Shown here in pieces: positions 61,413-64,000 of a stretch of 64,000 nt of DNA. The translations under genes were made by a program, and so were the position numbers. This DNA comes from Strongyloides papillosus. Taxonomy: Eukaryota; Nematoda; Chromadorea; Rhabditida; Strongyloididae. Each line of letters begins with the position of its first letter. The first letter of the stretch is position 1. Below the pieces are notes generated by a model that had not been told where the DNA came from, made no database searches, and saw nothing but the letters and a program-made list of their open reading frames with translations. Location: the NCBI GenBank assembly GCA_005656395.1, contig SRSI01000007.1, positions 434,001-498,000 of the forward strand, in the 5' to 3' direction.

Positions 61413-61900
61413 TTAAAAATCAAGATTCAATATTTTCCTTACATTTATAAACAATAATGACATTAAAAAAACTGTTAAATTAAATATAAATGTTATAGAA
61501 AAATTTAATAATTTTTCAATGCATGTCTCATAACTCTTCTTTTTTAAGATATTGAGATTAACTCCTGAGGTATTTAACCTCTTAAATAGTCTGTGTTGCT
61601 GAACTTTTTTAATGGTGTGGTCTTTTAAAAGTGTATCATGGGCCCCTGGTACATGTATCTCAACAAATAATGCTACCTTGGTTCCCACCATCTAATCGAA
61701 TATTTACTTGAGTAGCATGTAGGAACCTCCATCCTATGAAGCAAATAAAAAACGATTATAATTAAACTTTTATTAACGTTTACAAACAATACAAAAACTA
61801 CCAATTTAGTTTGTTTTTTGCATGCATCTCAGTTGTTAAGCTAATCTGAATATTCTGTTGAATTTTTTTTAAATACCCTCTATTCTTTTCATACTAAAAA
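61413..61900 (-). pseudogene. Decayed gene fragment of unknown family, copy 3
   Basis: The best-preserved version of the fragment seen at 30323 and 47210. A 92-codon frame (61691-61413) reads ALFVEIHVPGAHDTLLKDHT and ends in a hydrophobic segment (LLNFSITFIFNLTVFLMSLL) that could span a membrane. An upstream part (61900-61750) with a possible intron is broken. The frame may represent a last exon with a C-terminal anchor, but no family is recognised and the other two copies are dead. Confidence 0.4.
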
Positions 61901-62599
61901 ACTTTTTCTCAATCTAACAGTAGGATTTTTTTGTTGCATAATCAACAATATATTTTTTTCTTCATGTTGATCATTATGCCTATTTGAGGTTGTTATCATA
62001 TTTTATGAATTATAAAATATATACAATAAATTCTTATCTTTAACATCGAAACTATACTTAATATAGACACATTTGATACCGTTAATTATGCAAATACATA
62101 TTATGTAATCATTTATATAGGCTAAATTTTAGAATAAGAGGCCCCATTTCAATAGATAAATTAAACATTTAGCTTGCTAAATTGAGTTTTTTTATAATGG
62201 ATAATAATAAAATAATTATGTTTAGAATTAGTTTATAGCATTTGGAGAATTTTTTTACAGCAGTGATTTTTTTCTTGCTTTAATTTCGGACAAATGTTAT
62301 ATTAAATTAGGTTGTAAACGTTAAATAAGAAACCAATTGTTTAAATAATGAATTTTTCATAAACATTTGATACAATTGAACCATATATTAGTGTCAAAAG
62401 AAAAAGCATTTTTTCATGTTCAACAAACCAAAATTAATAACTATTCGTTGTATTAAAGAGCACAGATGGGCTAATTTTTTAACTTAAGAAAATGTTTTTT
62501 AATTTGCTTAATTATTAGAATATTTTATTAAATACAATAAATACATTAGATACAAATATACTAAATAAAGATATGCAATAAATATATTAAATACAGATA

Positions 62600-62924
62600 T
62601 ACAATAAATACATTAATATAAAAAAAATCTCAAATTAGAGTCATTAAAATAGAGGACCCTTAAATTAAAATTCCTCCATATAATTTCAATAGTAGTGTCA
62701 CATTCGAAGATGTTTATACTCATGATGATATCAAAACATTCAAATTTGATGAGAGCAGGATCAACAGCGTCATTCTTTACCGACTAAAGCAATTCGAGTC
62801 TAAAATTCTCACAATCATCATGATCATTTCTTTTTATCCATCTTATAAAATCTTTATACAATTCATTCTGGAGTAATTTTTGATCTCCAATAAATTTATA
62901 GACAAATCCTGCTACTCCATTCCT
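62600..62924 (-). pseudogene. Decayed coding remnant, unknown family
   Basis: A minus-strand frame beginning RNGVAGFVYKFIGDQKLLQ continues through a Trp/Lys/Asp-rich helix (DFIRWIKRNDHDD) and, after one in-frame TAG at 62784-62786, resumes as SVKNDAVDPALIKFECFDII. Amino-acid composition is protein-like compared with random AT-rich frames nearby. No family recognised; it may be a transposon remnant. Confidence 0.4.
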
Positions 62925-63785
62925 TATACAGTGTCAAATTGGAGATATCTAAATGATTCTGTACCATCCTTCATACTAATAAGAATAACTGCCTATATGG
63001 GAGAAAATCTTAAATTACAAATTAAATTTTTTATGAAAAGAGTGAATTAAATTACTAATAAAAGACGATAATTTTTAAATACAGTTCGGTAAAATATTCA
63101 TTCAAAAAAAATAAATAACAAGAATTAAATATTATAATGCTCAAATATAATTTAATAAATATTAGGGAAAATAAATAGTAAAATTAAAAAATTTTTTTTA
63201 AGATTGGTGTATAACCTTCTGAAATCACAAAATTATATACATCCAAAATAAAAAAAATTAAAATTAAAATAAAATAGTTAATGAGGCATATGGTATTTGA
63301 ATGGGTTTTATATAACTTTTTTCCATTTCTTCTTTTTGTTCTTCTCTAGATCTTTCTTTTTGGTATTTTTTTAATATTTTATAAACTAATCATTTAGATT
63401 ATTATAACATAATCTAACTGTAAAAATCGAATATTTTAAATGTTTAAGTACAAAATAGTAAATATTAAGAGAATTAAGTAATAAAGAATTAAATGACATA
63501 AATTGTATAGTTTACAAAAACATTTAACCTTGCTACTCATTTGTAATAATTATCCATAAATGCTAAATTATCCAACAAAAATGTTTTCTTCATTGTCATA
63601 TATTCATTTTGGTACCTAGCTATTCATTGGAAAGAAAAATATTTTTCATTCTTAATAATCTAAATTTTTCCAAAATAAAAAAGATATGAATAGCTATGTT
63701 AACATAATTAAAAAAAATTAGATTTATAAAGATATTTATTTGTTGAATAATTTTATATATAAACAAAGCACTATATGTACAAATT
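62925..63785. other. AT-rich gap before the edge gene
   Basis: No coding or repeat content supported on either strand. It lies downstream of the partial glycosyltransferase gene. Confidence 0.45.
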
Positions 63786-64000
63786 TTAAATCCAAATACT
63801 TGGACATCTATTTTTTGTTTTTGGATACAACTTTTGTAGTTTTTTCTCAAAATTTTTCATGATACTTTTATTCTTTCCGTTTAATTGAGAGCGTATCCTA
63901 TCAATGACAGCTTTTTCCTGTACCTTTTTTCTTCCTAAATGATACATAAATACATCATTCACGACAAGGAAACTATAATTAGATCTACATAATTCCCATC
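63786..64000 (-). CDS. 3' end of LARGE-like glycosyltransferase (partial)
   Basis: The last ~71 codons of a gene that runs off the right edge. The frame reads WELCRSNYSFLVVNDVFMYH, followed by LGRKKVQEK, a basic helix, and ends KLYPKTKNRCPSIWI before TAA. This matches the closing part of the LARGE/B4GAT1-type glycosyltransferase-49 domain, where a cytosine/hydrophobic block is followed by F.V...F..H.G and a final Tyr-Pro segment. Such enzymes are Golgi type II membrane proteins that extend glycans; nematodes have many paralogues. The catalytic DxD region would lie outside the window. Whether the whole gene is intact cannot be judged. Confidence 0.5.
   Translation of the reverse strand, partial: WELCRSNYSFLVVNDVFMYHLGRKKVQEKAVIDRIRSQLNGKNKSIMKNFEKKLQKLYPKTKNRCPSIWI

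Larger units (their letters stand above)
59880..62050 (-). repeat. Inverted partial third copy of the segment
   Basis: Reverse-complemented, this stretch follows the order of 30130-32960: decayed fragment, AT-rich spacer, TATA-like box, secreted peptide gene and its 3' flank. It is more diverged than copies 1 and 2 are from each other, and it lacks the mariner-type insert and the two insertions of segment 2. It therefore separated earlier. Confidence 0.7.

Overview
The window is nuclear DNA of a nematode. It is extremely AT-rich, its introns are mostly 35-55 nt, and the conserved genes match nematode or metazoan families: a FAX-1 type nuclear receptor, a PAK kinase, CstF-64, AP-3 delta and spastin. 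AT content, intron size and gene style best fit a Strongyloides-like clade IV parasite or close relative. That placement is inference; no rRNA or mitochondrial marker is present.

Region 1 (1-28.9 kb) is ordinary single-copy housekeeping and developmental territory with long AT-rich gaps. It holds fax-1 (minus, 4384-7079), a group I PAK kinase (minus, 10967-15836, with a ~2.9 kb intron), cpf-2 (CstF-64, plus, 21001-22165), apd-3 (AP-3 delta, plus, 23094-26710) and spas-1 (spastin, minus, 26891-28250). The last two converge tail to tail. Several of these genes have first exons or mini-introns that a simple ORF scan misses; I rebuilt the joins from splice sites and reading-frame agreement.

Region 2 (28.9-58.8 kb) is an accessory region made of two tandem copies of a ~14-15 kb segment. 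Each copy holds, in order: a decayed gene fragment, a small secreted basic peptide gene (+), a ~640-residue family protein (-), a galectin (+), a broken gene of unknown family (-), a decayed hAT transposon, and a second ~640-residue family protein (-). Three of the four large family members are intact (33556-35513, 40996-42974, 56624-58584) and one is a pseudogene (50748-52734). Their C-terminal third looks like a MUT-7/Nibbler (DEDDy) 3'-5' exonuclease fold that has lost most catalytic acids. The four copies are mosaics of each other, which indicates gene conversion.

Comparing the two segment copies shows clean insertions present in only one of them: a TA-flanked mariner-type element (31906-32864), two hAT-type non-autonomous elements with 8-bp target duplications and internal 187/188-bp tandem arrays (38172-39463, 47768-49045), and a 2.5 kb insert with GC-rich 73-bp repeats (44561-47048).

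Region 3 (58.8-64 kb) holds an inverted partial third copy of the segment, including a third secreted basic peptide gene (60304-60630, minus), then degenerate coding remnants. The 3' end of a LARGE-like glycosyltransferase gene is cut by the right edge.

The most unusual candidate system is the co-duplicated cassette of secreted basic peptides, galectins and apparently catalytically dead exonuclease-like proteins. No function is demonstrated by sequence alone.
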